DNA from: Artocarpus heterophyllus
Lineage: Eukaryota; Streptophyta; Magnoliopsida; Rosales; Moraceae
DNA: 64,000 nucleotides
Direction of reading: 5' to 3'
Assembly: GCA_025403435.1 (NCBI GenBank)
Contig: CM046345.1
Span: forward strand, 8,374,235 to 8,438,234
Shown: in pieces, positions 21,950 through 35,195 of the stretch
Layout: every line of letters begins with the position of its first letter
Position numbering within the stretch: the stretch's first letter is position 1
The notes under the pieces: generated by a model
Database searches by the model: none
What the model was told of the DNA's origin: nothing
The model's input: only the letters and a program-made list of their open reading frames with translations
Translations under genes and position numbers: made by a program

Positions 21950-24900
21950 GTATGTCCCGCCCTATAAGCCGCCCCGCTCGAGCGCCAACAAACAAAAAAG
22001 GAAAAAAATAAAAATAAAAACAAAAACAGCAACAAAAACAAAAAGGGAAAAAAGAGAACGATTTTTTAGAACGGAAACAAAAACAAAAAGGGGAAACTAT
22101 CAAAAAGTTATTTTGACGGTTAGAGTAAATTTTTATGGGTTTAATATACAAGTTTTTATATTAAAAACTTATAATATGTAAAGTAGAATTTTTAAATCAT
22201 AAATTAAACTACCAAAAAGTTAATCTAATTAAAAATGATATGACCTATCACAAAGTTAAAATATATGTCCTGTTATAAGTTTTTGTCAAAAAAAAATAAA
22301 TAAATAGGAAGAAAATGTTGCCCTGTTTCTTTTTTCTTTTTTTTCTTTCTTTTCTTTTGGCGGCAAGCTGGTTGTCTTGCTCTTATCCGTATCCATTAGC
22401 GGATCACGGGGCAGCATCTTCTATTTCATGACCTTTTTTTTTTATAAATTCTATAATGAAAACTATTTTAAAAAAATAATTTTGACATAAAAAAGTTAAA
22501 AAAAATCTTAATAAAAATATGCTTTAAACCGTTAAATCTTAAAATCATATTAAATAATAATATTCACATGTCTTTTATTTGTTAAATATTTTACTTCACT
22601 TTTTTACTAGGCGGGATATGAAATTGAATGATGATGATGAACTTTTCATAATTCCAAATATACAGGGTCTTCTTTCCTTTAGGGGAACCAAAATAGATAA
22701 GATATGATCTGTGCTTATCCTTTTCACAAAATTCTTAATTGTAATGTCCACGATTTCAAAGACCAAGAAAGGGACGTATTTGCAACCTATTGGGTTCTTT
22801 TACCATAAACCTGATAATGATAAATGGTAATGATTCTTTTCCTCTAAAATTTATAATAATTTACTTTTGGTAGAACGTTATTATTTTTTTTCTTTTTAAA
22901 AAAGAATCAGATAATGCATCTCATATTTTCATCCCTTTCAGCACATTGACAATCCCATAGCACACCGAGGCAACCTCACAACTATACCACAGCCCTCGGT
23001 GGTGGTCCAACGTCATCATAATTTGCACCTAATGCAACATAGTAAAAGCCAAAACAGAATTTGCATGACATATCTGTATATATGGATTTATATGCAAATG
23101 AGAGAGTAAGTGAGGCAACGCGGAAGGCATATATAATGGAAAATAAACGGTGGTTTTACTTGAATTTTTATTTTTCATTTAATTTTTTATGCATATTTTA
23201 TTAAAATTTATAGTTTGTGCCTCCTTAAAAACCGTACTGAATATTTGCTCCCTCTTCTTCATTTTCCTTGCTCCACCTAAAGAGAAGTCAATTTTTCTCC
23301 TCTAAAAACAAAAATAATAGTTTTTTATACATATTGTTGTAAGTCTATAAATTGATCTAATCCGGGTCAAATCAAAACAAGGTGTGGGTTAACAATTTCC
23401 ATCATTACCTAATTGAAGGTGGAGTCTTTGGATCAATTGAGTATTAGATTTAACTTAATTAGGCAGAAAATATCCCAATGGTGTTTCTTCTAGCAACTTT
23501 TTCGTTTATTCCAAGCATTTTGTTGACCACAACAATGTAATAGTAAATTTAATAAATGTGTGGGTTAAATGTGTGGGTTAACAATTTCCATCATTACCTA
23601 ATTGAAGGTGGAGTCTTTGGATCAATTGAGTATTAGATTTAACTTAATTAGGCAGAAAATATCCCAATGGTGTTTCTTCTAGCAACTTTTTCGTTTATTC
23701 CAAGCATTTGTTGACCACAACAATGTAATAGTAAATTTATGTCAATATTTATAATTCCAATTTCAATATAGATAACTCTTCTCTCTCTCTCTCAGGTCTC
23801 AATTCTTGTTTTCCTCAAAATTTTGCAACTTACAGCAATTTGTCTCCTAAACTTCTAATTTTGATAATTTACTTTAAAACTTTTTAAATTATTGCAATGA
23901 ATACCATTTTATTCATTTCCTTTTAAATTGAGGATTTTAATTTGGAAGATTTGCATTAAGGTATGAATTAGATTTAAAAATTTTTATTAACCATGGGATT
24001 TTTGTCCTTACTTAAGGTACAAATAGGATTTTTTTCACCGATTTAATGAGAAGTTAAGCAAAATGAAATATATTGCAAAACTTCAATATGTTCACAGAAT
24101 AAACTTTCAGTATTTTTTATATAAAAGAAATGTTGTGAAGAGCTAAAAAGTTTGGGGGACAACTTTGAGTTCCAAGAATATTTATTAATATTACACGCTT
24201 ATTGAAGCTTTAAAAATTTGAAGAGTCACGTCTTGCACTAATATTGTGATTGGGCTAAATCTTCCGTCATTTAAACATCGGTGGTAAAAACTAAAGCTAC
24301 TTTTTGAAATTTCGTAAGTGCAAAATTAATCTATTAGTAGAAAATTCAGAGCGAAGAAAAAAAAAATCTACTAGGAGAAAAGCTCCAATGGTAACAAAAT
24401 TTTAGTCAAAAATAGTATTAAGTGCAAGTCACGTGCTATAACTTTGTATAAAAACAAAGTTGGGTTACTTGCTAAGACATTAACAAATTTCTTTTCTTGT
24501 TTCTTTTTATTTTTACTTTTAAATTTATTATAGATATGCATGTAGTAAGTTCAACGCCTTCCGATAAAATGTTGAGTTTGTTACCCGTGGAGAAAATATG
24601 TGATAGTAATTAAGGTATTTAGCAAATGAGTTAAAATGAGTTTAAACACTGTAACATATAAAAGGCTTGTTTTATAGTCTTTTTTTTTCTTTATATTCTA
24701 GCATATAAAAGTTTTACATTGTGTAACTAATCACTGTCGAGATGATCATCTCAGCAATGCTTTGAGAGAGGCAGCTCGGTGGCCGTACAACAATCGGCTT
24801 TTTAGGAACTGATTTCAATTTTCAACAACTAGATAAGATTTGGAATTTTTGCTATTGAAGAATCAATGATTATTAAACTAGTAGAATTTGAAAGGTGTGA

Positions 24901-25341
24901 ATATACTCTAAAGTAGAATTTCAGTATATGTATGTATAGATGCCGTCTTAGAATTGCGTAAACCAAGTTGCTTTTAAGGAGCTTTGAATTTGTATTTCTA
25001 CAGCGGGAGGTCGGTCTTTGTGGTCCTCCATTTATTGTTACGAAACGATAAAAGGAAAGATGCATAGACATGAACAAAGTCAGGTATAGCAACTTCTCCT
25101 TAAGTACTTAGGTTAATATTTTAGGCTTATTTGATTTTGATAATTTAAGTTCCATTGACAAGTTGAATTTGTCTCATATTGACAAATTGATTGTTATAGT
25201 ATTTAGACGCAAATTGGGTACCATCTCTCTTTGAGCGAGATAAATTCTACCTAAACTCATTTTATCATGATATTGAAGTAATACACTTCGCATATATATG
25301 ACTAGCTACCAAACAAGCAAAGTTAAATTTGTTCCACGTTG
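21950..25341. other. intergenic region upstream of ALDH2B
   Basis: AT-rich, with A/T-homopolymer tracts and no credible gene. It contains the 189-bp tandem duplication at 23382-23740 and a 14-bp perfect palindrome GAGATGATCATCTC at 24739-24752. Nothing else is recognisable. Confidence 0.7.
23382..23740. repeat. near-identical tandem duplication, 189-bp unit
   Basis: The block beginning gtgtgggttaacaatttcc at 23382 restarts at 23571. The copies are essentially identical over about 170 bp except for a 1-base difference in a T-run (near 23521 versus 23708). The identity indicates a very young duplication or an assembly artefact. Confidence 0.95.
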
Positions 25342-25662
25342 CTATTAAGACCGTTCTTTAGGACGACAGAAACCCATAATCCCAAAAAAAAAAAAAAAAA
25401 AAAAAAAAAAACTACTGATCGACAAATTTGCGCATAGATATTTAAACGTCTCTGTTTGCCTACAGAGGAAACTCCAATGCAAACAAGAAAAAAGTACCAC
25501 TTTCGTCATCTGGTGGCAATCTCAAGAAAGAAGATTGGATTGAACTTGTCTAAAATCCTCTTCCTGTTTTTCACATGTGAATAAACAGGAGCTAACGAAG
25601 TCAGCTTTAAATAGTAGTTCTTGAAAAAGGCATTTTTTTTTTCAACTGAAAAAACAAAAACC
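25342..25662. repeat. extra copy of ALDH2B intron 1 sequence
   Basis: Counterpart of 21098-21403, in the same orientation, about 3.6 kb upstream of the ALDH2B start codon. It includes a poly-A tract (25385-25410) longer than in the intron copy. No ALDH exon sequence is visible next to it. Confidence 0.85.
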
Positions 25663-26138
25663 TAAAATTAAATGTTAAAACAAAATATCCCCATAAAAAC
25701 TATCATCATTTAAAATTATTATGTCAAATTATTAAGATAATTAATAAGATATAAAAGTTAACTTGAATCTATTGATTGAACTATGATTCTCGAGTGTGTA
25801 AGTTGAGGATCTCTAAGTCTGATACGTAAGTGCTTTTTCAAAGTTTGCCTCTGTAATTTTTTTATAGATAGGTGAAAAAAATAACGTACGTACTGATTTG
25901 GTGACCACAACTCATTGATATAATTGCTAACCTTAGTAATTATCCTTAGTTACTAATTTAGCTCATCATAAAATCAGTAATTATATTTTGGTCTCTACAC
26001 ATAGGAAACCCACACTTAATGATGAATTAAAAGCCCAAAATCTAAATTGATCACTTTTAATTAGAAAAACCTTATTGACAGCATTTAATACACATTTATT
26101 TAATATATTAGCTCATATAAAATGGATTTATTCCTACA
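25663..26138 (-). mobile_element. probable 3' LTR of the minus-strand Copia fragment (left limit unknown)
   Basis: On the minus strand a purine tract CAAGTAGGAGAT (26139-26150) is followed by TGTAGGAATAAATCC, which looks like a polypurine tract and LTR start for the Copia fragment encoded at 26577-28577. The other end of the LTR could not be located and no second LTR is present for comparison, so the extent given is only a bound. Confidence 0.35.
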
Positions 26139-26576
26139 ATCTCCTACTTGGGTTATATATAAAACTTTATAAATGTCAATTATACCTTATAAGCTCATAA
26201 ATTTTGCTATCAAAACTTTATGCATCTCAACAATCTTATCCATTAACCATATCAATATAGGACCAAAGCGACCTTTGTTACATATATCGTAACTAGACCC
26301 ATCAATGATCATATATACTAATACAACTAATGACAAAGATCAAGCATAGATGTGTAGCATGAAAATTTCATGCAATGTGATCTTAACATGTCTATTTCCA
26401 ACTGATCCATCTTAAAACTTTAGTGAGATCAAACCATACCAAAATCAGAGTGTGAATAAACCGAAAACTTTATTTATGCTAAAAATAACCTCAAAATATC
26501 CATAAACTGAAACAACTAAAAATGTCTATGTTAAAAAAGAATCTAAAGTTTCAAACTCCCACTAGAACTGAATATT

Positions 26577-28577
26577 CTAAAATGATATGACACCTATACA
26601 GGCAGTGTGCTCATGAAACACTTTAAGTGACAATCCCTTAGTAAGCAGATCCGTAATCATGGAGTTTGTATCGATGTGCTTTACAGACAATGTCCACTCT
26701 AATCTCTTTCTTTCACAACTAGGAATTTGATGTCTATATGCTTTGACTTTGTCAAGCTCCTGTTGTTGTTAGAATATAGAACTGCTGACTTATTGTCACA
26801 AAATAACTTTAGTGGTTTTTGAATATTGTTCACTATGTGTACCCCATGACAAAATTTCGCAGCCATATTCCATAATTGGATGCCTCATAACACGTTATGA
26901 ACTCGACCTCTATGGTAGAAGATGCTATAAGAGACTGTTTAACACTCTTTCAGGATACAGAACCTCCAAACAGGAGGTAGACATAGCCCTACATAGATTT
27001 CATACTATTTTGCCATCTAGCATAACTAGAGTCAATATACCCACTGATCTCAAGCTGTTTCGACCTTCGATATGTGAGCGTGTAGTCCTTTATTCTCTAT
27101 GAATATCTCAAGACTTGTTTGGCTACTATCCGGTGATCATTTCCAAGATTGCTTAAGTATCTACCCAACATCTCTGTAACATGCGCAATATCTGGACACG
27201 TACAAACCTAAGCATACATCAAACTCCATACTGCTGACGCATAAGAAATCTTATGCATTTCTAAATCTTAAAATCATTTTTAGGGCACTAATTGAGACTA
27301 AACTTGTCTCCTTTAGCCACGAGGTATCACTTGGTTTGCAATTCTGCATGTCATATCTTTTGAGAACCTTTTTGATATAGCCCTTTTGTGATAATTCAAG
27401 AATACCCCGAGAGCAATCTTGGTGTATCTGTATATCCAACACAAAAGAGACATCACCAATATCCTTCATCTCAAATTTTTTTGATAGAAATCTCTTAGTT
27501 TCGTGCAATAAGCCTATATCATTGCTAGCAAGCAAAATGTCATCGACATATAAAACCAGAAAAATATACTTACTCCTACTAAACTTGTGGTATATACAAT
27601 CATCAACCACCTTCATCTCAAAACTGAACGAGATGATAACCTGATGAAATTTGTAATACCACTGACAAGAAGCTTGCTTAAGTCCATGGATGGATTTCTT
27701 CAACTTGCAAACCATCTCTTTTGAATCTCCCGACACGAAGATTTCTGGTTGTACCATATAGATTGTTTCATCGATGTCGCCATTAAGAAACGCAGTCTTA
27801 ACATCCATCTAATGAAGCTTAAGATCAAAATGCACCACTAATGCCATTATAGTCTTGAAAGAGTCTTTTGAAGAAACCAGAGAGAAAGTCTCTTTATAAT
27901 CGATGCCTTCTTTCTGTGTAAAGCCTTTAGCGACAACACGAGCCTTGCACCTCTCCACATTGCCTTTCGAATCGCTCTTGGTCTTCAATATCCATTTGCA
28001 ACTCATGGGTTTCACTCCTTCAGGCAAAGTGACAAGATCCCAAATGTCGTTGTCCTTCATAAACTTTATCTCCTCATTTATGGCATCAATCCACTCTTGA
28101 GATCTAAAACTTTCCATCGCATGACGAAAATTGATTGGATCATCTTCTACCACACCAATGTGAAACTCATGTTCTTGGAGAAATATAACGTAATCATCTG
28201 GTACCGTACTTCTCCTTTCTCTAGTGGATCTCCTTACTGGCATAGGTTGTTGAGGTGGTAGAGTTTGTTTTTCTGGAACAATTTTTAGAATAGGAGGTTC
28301 TTCAACATTGTCTTGATTTGGGTCTGCTTCTTGAACAATATCAGGAATAGGAGCCTGATCAATGTCAATAACAGCTGGGGGAATATCAACATATTCCTCT
28401 TCAAAGACAAAGTCTCTAACCTTATCTCCCCCCGCAAACTCGACATTCTTAAAGAACTAGGCATTTTCCATCTCAAAAATCAACTTAGACGTGAGATCAT
28501 AAAACCTGTACCTTTGGATTTTTCAGAGTATCCAATAAAATAACAACTCATCGCCCTTGAGTCCACCTAAAAGGCCT
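26577..28577 (-). pseudogene. Copia pol remnant: C-terminal integrase linker, reverse transcriptase, RNase H
   Basis: Minus-strand translation gives, in order, a proline/Ser-rich linker and RRSTRERR (near 28225), the RT start WKD/WIDAINEE and KARVVAKGFTQKEG (about 27900-28100), and MDVKTAFLNGDIDE (from 27808). These are followed by GLKQASCQWY, the catalytic YVDD (about 27545) and FEMKDIG. An RNase H end with DNKSA and DPLTKG leads to a stop at 26577. Several frameshifts and stops interrupt it (for example at 27809 and near 26660). Gag, protease and integrase are absent: the frame is cut at 28577 where an unrelated TGTAATGACC terminus begins. It is a dead fragment. Confidence 0.88.
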
Positions 28578-31500
28578 TGTAATGACCAAGAAAATTCTAA
28601 AATTAAATAGCATAATTTATTTATTTAAATCAAGGATTTTCCTAGAAACATTGTGTATGAAATGCATGATTAAAGAATTTATGGAATTAACATATAATTG
28701 TTCAAAAAATTCTATAAAAGATTCTATAGTTAATTAATTAACTATTATAATTTAATAAAGAGATTTATAAATTCCAGCGCAACTGAGGCGGAAGAAATTT
28801 ATCTGTAAAGAACCTGAGAAATTTAATTATGAGAATTTTTGGGTGCAATACTAAGTTAGTAGTGTACCAAGAGACATTCTAACGCGAATTAGATCCTTAA
28901 TTGCCAAATTAATAAAAAATAGAGCTACTCGAGTAGCCGTATTGGCAAAAACTACTATGCAAACTCAGATAGTGACATTGTTAAAAGCTATATCATTATT
29001 GAGCCTAGATACTGAAAATTCAAGTTCACATTTTTATTAAGTCTAAAATAAATTTCTAGACTTAATGTAGTAAAAAATCGATACGCGATTAAACTTTGAT
29101 CGATATAGGTTCATACTATGATTAGCGTGTCACAGTATTTGAAAAATAGGAGAAGACCTATCAGATAATAAAATTTCTTGTCAACTATGTTAGATATTGC
29201 CAATAGTATAAAATTTACCTGCTTAATGGAAACTCGCAAGAAAAGTCTAAGGTACCTTTGATTTAAGCTACACAAAATAATAGTTGTCCTGTTGCAATCA
29301 ATTTTGTTGAACCTAACGATAACGCCCCCTCATGGGACGTCACAGTTATCGTCTCATAGCATCTATTATTTATGGTAAAACATAATTTTTTTTTACAGAA
29401 TTTAAATAATCAAAGTAATATAAAATAGCTTAATTTTTTTTAAACAAGACTTATTAATCAAATCAAATAACTTCATCTAAAAATAAAAATATCGTTGCAA
29501 CATTATCAAAAACATTACACTTAATAAAATATCTTAAAACTTGCGAAATCTCATAAAATAATTAAAAAAACTAAATTTTTGGAATCGTAAACCATTGAAT
29601 AAAATTTAAATCATCATTAACACATGATACGTCACTCTGATATTCTGTTTCTGCCATTACGCATACACCCGCACCGAGCTCCTCCATCCCCATACCTAAC
29701 TCATGTTCCTAGCTGCAATATGAGAAACATCTAGTAAGCTTAATGCTTAGTAAGTACATCTTAACTCTCACAAAACATTTTCATTAAATAACCATGTTTT
29801 AATAATATAAACTTATCATTAAATGAATATATTTTCTTTTTAAATAATATATAGTAATACTTCAAAATATCATATCATAGGGGCCTGGCGTTATACCGTC
29901 ATCGTCATAGCGCGCTAGCCACGGAAAGAGTGAGGTAACGACCCCCAAACCAACCATGACAAAGTTGAAGCGACCGCTCATGGTCGGTCCGCTCACCAGA
30001 CCCCATCATCACCATCAATCCATCAAATGTACAACGCCTTTTTAAAACATGAAAATAATAATATAGATAATACATATATATAGGTTTTCATAAAAAGTTT
30101 TCCATCAAATAATATAATGAGGTAAAAATAACGTCATCTTTCATCGTTTTCCATCAATTTTCTCATTATTAAAAATCCTCATCTTAAAACGTCTTCATAA
30201 CATATCATCAACATCAATCTTTTTTTATTATTATTATTTTCAACAATCATATTATAGGTGAGAGATGTACTTACCTGATCTCTAGACTTACTCAACCTTT
30301 TATGATAGGTGACAAGATGACTCGGGTCTTCGATGTGCTCGCTTATTTGACGAGTTCATGCCAAACATTCAAATTAACCATAAGTCACTAATAATACTAT
30401 TAACAACATATAAACATCTCATACTATCATTGCACATCACCTCATCACGTAATAATATCAAGAAGCATAAAATCACAATTTATGAACCTAACGCCTAATT
30501 CTCAAAAGTAGGCAGAATGACCTTTATTCACTTAAACATTCATCATAATTTCATCTTAACTCCAAATCAGCTAAATCTAGTGGCATTTAAAACTAGACTC
30601 AAAAACAAAGAATTTGATATATTACACGCATATTTTGACAATAATTTGCATGAAGAAAAAGTCTTCAAAAGTCAGTCTAAATTTCAGGTCCGTGTAACTT
30701 GTACAGCTTTCAAGGTCAACTTCGAAAAATCATAACTATTTAAAGAAAACTCTGATTCAAGCTATTCAAAACCAAAAGAAAACTAAAGATGTCTAGTATT
30801 TGAGAAAAATATAAGAAAAATATAAACAGAGCAATACAGAATCAAAAATTATTAAAACACAACAGCTGTTAGGTGTTTGTATGAAAAGTAGACATAAGGC
30901 ATCAAAAATTTCAATACCAATCTATAACCTAATAAAACCTCAATTAAAAATTATAAACACATAATTAACATGATGCTAATTGATAATAAAATATACCCAT
31001 GAAGATCTATATAACAAAAATATAAAAATCTATGATATCTCCAATCTAGGGTTTAATGGGAGATTAGTCAAAACAACCAAAGCATCAATTCTTTTCAATC
31101 ACCAATTGACATGAAAAAAATATGATAAGAGAATCCATATGATGATAATAAAAATTCCAATACTAACATAATAAACCAAAACATCAAACAAACATATTAA
31201 ATGATTGATACACTTACCAAGATGAATGCAATTAGGAAGATTAGAAATCTTGATAAAGCCAAAGAAAACCAAGAACGAAGCCAATCAATGAGAAAGGAAT
31301 GAAGTGTGAGTCTAAGATTACTAATAGGTGGTTTTTATATAGTTTTTATGTGGAGACTAAAACCCTAATCCTATTCTAATTTAGTTTTTTTTTTTTTGTC
31401 TTTTTTTTTTCCCTATTTTCGGCAACTCCTGCCGCACAGCCCAAGGCCCACATCCACATTAACTTTTATATATGCCAAGTTACACTAATAATTCACGTTT

Positions 31501-31845
31501 ACTATGTATAAAACTATGTACAATATAAAAAACTACATATATAGTATATTATATATATGATTTAAGTTATATATTATTATATATATTAAATAAAAAAACA
31601 ATTCAATTATTAATTTCTTCTTATTATATTCTATTCAATTAAAATAAAATGAAATACATCATCACATTATAATATCATAGATAACTATAATCCCTACATA
31701 ATTAGCATGAACCTTTCCTAACACATCGAAGCCTTCATCGTTGCCACCTGCAATATCACTAAATAGCCTGTTAGTAAAAATATCATTGTTATCAATTTTA
31801 GCATTAGATTCTCTATTTGCCATTAATAGAAAACTTGGGTGTTAC
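28578..31845 (-). mobile_element. non-coding long-LTR relic(s), minus orientation
   Basis: The region starts with TGTAATGACC immediately beside the truncated Copia frame and ends GGGTGTTACA at 31845. It has no coding region. In reverse complement it holds CAGGTAAGTACATCTC (about 30265) and TACTTACTAAGCATTAAGC (about 29735), equivalents in the same order of the donor-like and CTTGCTGAGC blocks of the 8241-13539 LTR. The two ends are not a matched inverted pair and I find no shared 5-bp duplication. A second terminus-like TAACGCCCC...CAGTTATCG lies near 29316. More than one element is therefore probably fused here, and internal boundaries are uncertain. Confidence 0.5.
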
Positions 31846-34800
31846 ATTAACACTCCACCCTATCCCATTTATGGTGCCAACTTTGGGGAGTGTTAAGCTT
31901 AGTTTAAGTCAAAATTAATCCTAATCAAGCCACTTAGATACTAGTTGATCATGGATTAGGTGGAGGGGTTAGATTAAGTTTTGGCCTATATATGGGAGGT
32001 CATGATGAGTGTCAAAAATTTTACTTCATTCCATTAACCACCCAATTCCTCTCCACCGAGTGAACTTAGAATCACAAAGAAAGGAAAATTTGTTTTGTCT
32101 TCACTTGTCTCCACTTGTTCCACCGAGTGAACTTAGAATCACAAAGAAAGAAAAATTTGTTTTGTTTTCACTTGTCTCCACTTGTTCCATCAAGTAAGCA
32201 AGCTGCAACGAAAGAAAAAAATTTGTTTTGTCTCCACTTGTTCCACCAAGTAAGCAAGTCACAAAGAAAGACAAATTTGTTTTGTCTTCACTTGTTTCCA
32301 AGCCTCTCCACTGAATATCAAGTCCTAAAGAAAATAAAAGTTCTTCCCATTTTGTTTTTCTTTTCTTTTCTTATTTTCACCTCCACCAACTAACCAAGCA
32401 TTTCCCTCACCAGTTTCTTTACAATACCGTGTGTTTCAAGGCCTCCAAGAAAGGAAGTTTTGTGTTTCCAAACTTCCTCCTAAAGCCTAAATTCAAAACA
32501 AGCCAAATTCCAAGCTATTCTCCACCACTTTCAAATCATAAAATTAAGAGTCAACAAAGAAGAAGTAGAAAAAGAAGGAGGTGGTGTAGAGCATTGTCCA
32601 AGGTAATATCTATACCTTTGCTTTTCTTTTTATTTTCCTTAGCAAAGAAAAGAGAATATGTTGCTTAGATAGCATTTATGTGATGGCCAAAACAAGTTAG
32701 ATTTTTACATGATAAAGTTTTAATCTAGTGTTGGAACAAGAAGAGAAGAAAAGAAGTGGAGTTTGAAGCCCTAAGAACACCTCACAAAAGTAGTCTCCAA
32801 GGGTAAGCAACTCTAAACTTTTCCTTGATTTTTAGGATAAAGTTTATAAAGTCACGAGGGATTTGATGTTTGGGTGAGGAAATAGTTGTAATAATTATTT
32901 ATATGTGATGAGTATGGTTTGAGCTTATATGTGATGTAAAAAGTTAGTCATGGCATGTTAGGATTATGTTTGTGCAAATTGTGGTTTGTGGAAAATTTTT
33001 CCATAAACTTTGAACGTGTAAATGGAGGCCTTAGAATCGATTTTTAAAACTTTATCGAACACGAGACTTTTAGTTTTCATCATTTTGAACAAAAACCTAT
33101 GACTATGAAAAAAATACAGTTTTGACTCTAAATAGGCCTACCAAACAGTTTTTATAGACTGCCTAGAACAGTCCCAAAAACTGCCTAAAGGCAACCCGCC
33201 TGAATGCAGTTTGCAAAAAACTACCAAACAGTTCCAGGAATGCTGAAATTGTTTTGCCATTTTTGGGTCGTTTCGGGTTCAAATTTTACGTTTCGCCAAA
33301 TATAAAAGTTTTAGATTTTGATTAGATGAATAACTTTTATGTTCAAAATTTGCCTCTAAAATATAGTTATACACAATTTTCCAAAACAGTCCAAAAAAAA
33401 CTACATTTTTGTACAGAAAACTGTTTTAAAGTTTCGGGTCATTTCGAGGCCAAACCACAACTTTTGCCAAACATAATAGTTTTAGTTTGCAGTAAAATGA
33501 AGAACTTTCATGAAGAAATTTTTGTGAAAATCTACTTCTAAATTGGACTTAAAATTTGATGTACAAAAATAGTCAAAACTTTTTAATTGATAAAAAGTTT
33601 CAAAGTTTTAACCAAAAAACAATTTTCGTCGAAATAAAATGGTAACTGGGACTTGAGAACAAACAAGAAAATCATTAAAACTCACGTTTAAAAACAAGTG
33701 ACTTTTATGAGGAAAAAACTTTAAAAGAAAAGCTGTGTTAATAAACAATTTCATATAAATTTTCTAAAATTACTACACCGGTATCAGTTTTTACAAACAA
33801 AGATCGTGTGACTTCAAAATTTGATTTTCACTAAACTAAGAAATTACAATACTTTTGAAAGGTTATATAAGCCCGAGCTTTAGTGGATTAACAATTTCAA
33901 GCGTTATTTTATAGAGCGATTTTTATTTAAAATTCTAAGCTAAACGGGTAAGAATTTTAAAGATGAACTTTAATCGTTTTCAAGTGAACATTAAATTTGC
34001 AAGCATAAAAACCCGATACGATAGAGCTTTAATGCCACAATCTTAGGCACGGGTCTAATGCCTGTTTCAGTCTAAAATGTCACACAGAAAGCAATCTATC
34101 GGTAGAATGTATATAGCGTTATGATGTCATTTTTGGGCTTACGGGCTTAAAAACAATTATGAACCCATTAAATGCATTTAAAATAAGGTCAATTAGGATT
34201 TAAGATAAGAATCATAAATTTAGAAAATGCTAAAATGGATTAGAGCCTCACGGTTTAAACGACGATAAATAATTAATTAATTATTTTAAAATTAATTAAT
34301 TATCAATTTAGATACGAATAAATGGCAATTAAGGAAAAGTTTGAATATTATGAGGATTTAGTAAAAATTAATCCTTGTAATAGAAATGGTGAAACTCATA
34401 ACCAACTAATAAAGGAATTTACAATCTAACAAAATGATCGAATTCTAATGGCTATACTAAAATTTAATAGCCTAAAATAGGAAATTCTCATACACTCGTA
34501 ATGGGTGTTTGTACAGTTTTATTCAGTAGAGAAAGAGGAACTCATAATTGATAGAGGAGTCAACTTCACTAATACAGGTAAGTAGGAATCTCGTCTACAA
34601 TACCAATAGTTTAAATTAAAGGTTTTTCAATATGTCGCAAGCATGTTAAGTTTTAAGTATGATATGCCATGTCATATTTTATGTTCACTGAAATAACTAG
34701 TGAAACTTAATGAAGAATTAACCAAGAGAATTGTACCAACCTCTCGACCCACGGGGAGGCTCCATGTTAAAATAATAAATTATAATTGGTCACAGTGTTG

Positions 34801-35195
34801 CTCAAACCTTGCAAACCGTAACATCCCGTTGATCTTGCGCAACTGATACGACTACTCGGGCCCGATCAACAATAAGAAAAGTTCATAACTGAGCATAATA
34901 CGGTTCATGCATATGTAGTCAATACATATGATTACATGTTACTTTAAATGTTTTGCGAGTTTACTATTCCTACTTGCTGAGCGAAAGCTCATCCAAGAAT
35001 GTTCATACTGTAGGTATACAACCTGTCAGTAACGCCTAATGGATGGTGGTGAAGCGGCGGGCGATTAGAGTGGAGATATGGGAAATGGATACTACACGCT
35101 TAGACTTTCGCTTATATTTTGATGACTATTTTGATGATAACTGTTTTGATGACTATGACTCATGAGCCTTATATATAACTTTAAAACTTCGTTAC
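31846..35195 (+). mobile_element. non-coding long-LTR relic, plus orientation
   Basis: A TATA-like CCTATATATGGGAGG (about 31983) is followed by a tandem repeat, a purine/pyrimidine-rich stretch and AT-rich sequence. Next come a splice-donor-like CAGGTAAGTAGGAATCTC (34575), ACGGGGAGGCTCCATGTTAA (about 34753), and CCTACTTGCTGAGCGAAAGC (34969). All three conserved blocks occur in the same order in the 8241-13539 unit. The region stops at a fresh terminus, TGTAACACCCC, at 35196. There is no gag or pol. The left boundary is not defined by a duplication. I infer a relative of the 5.3-kb LTR. Confidence 0.5.
32053..32310. repeat. tandem repeat, about 67-bp unit, four copies
   Basis: Units begin ccaccgagtgaacttag at 32053 and 32120, ccatcaagtaagc at 32187 and ccaccaagtaagc at 32243 (spacings 67, 67 and 56). 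Each contains cacaaagaaag..aaatttgttttgt and a CACTTGT pyrimidine block. Copies 1 and 2 are almost identical and the others are diverged. The array sits shortly after the TATA-like box of the surrounding LTR relic. Confidence 0.88.

Noticed and set aside
24739..24752. Perfect 14-bp palindrome GAGATGATCATCTC
   Set aside because: Isolated, with no neighbouring gene start or repeat partner; not enough to call an operator or element.
28578..31845. A single intact LTR element bounded by TGTAATGACC and GGGTGTTACA
   Set aside because: The ends are not an inverted pair and the flanks (GGCCT versus TTAAC) share no target duplication, so at least two elements are probably joined.
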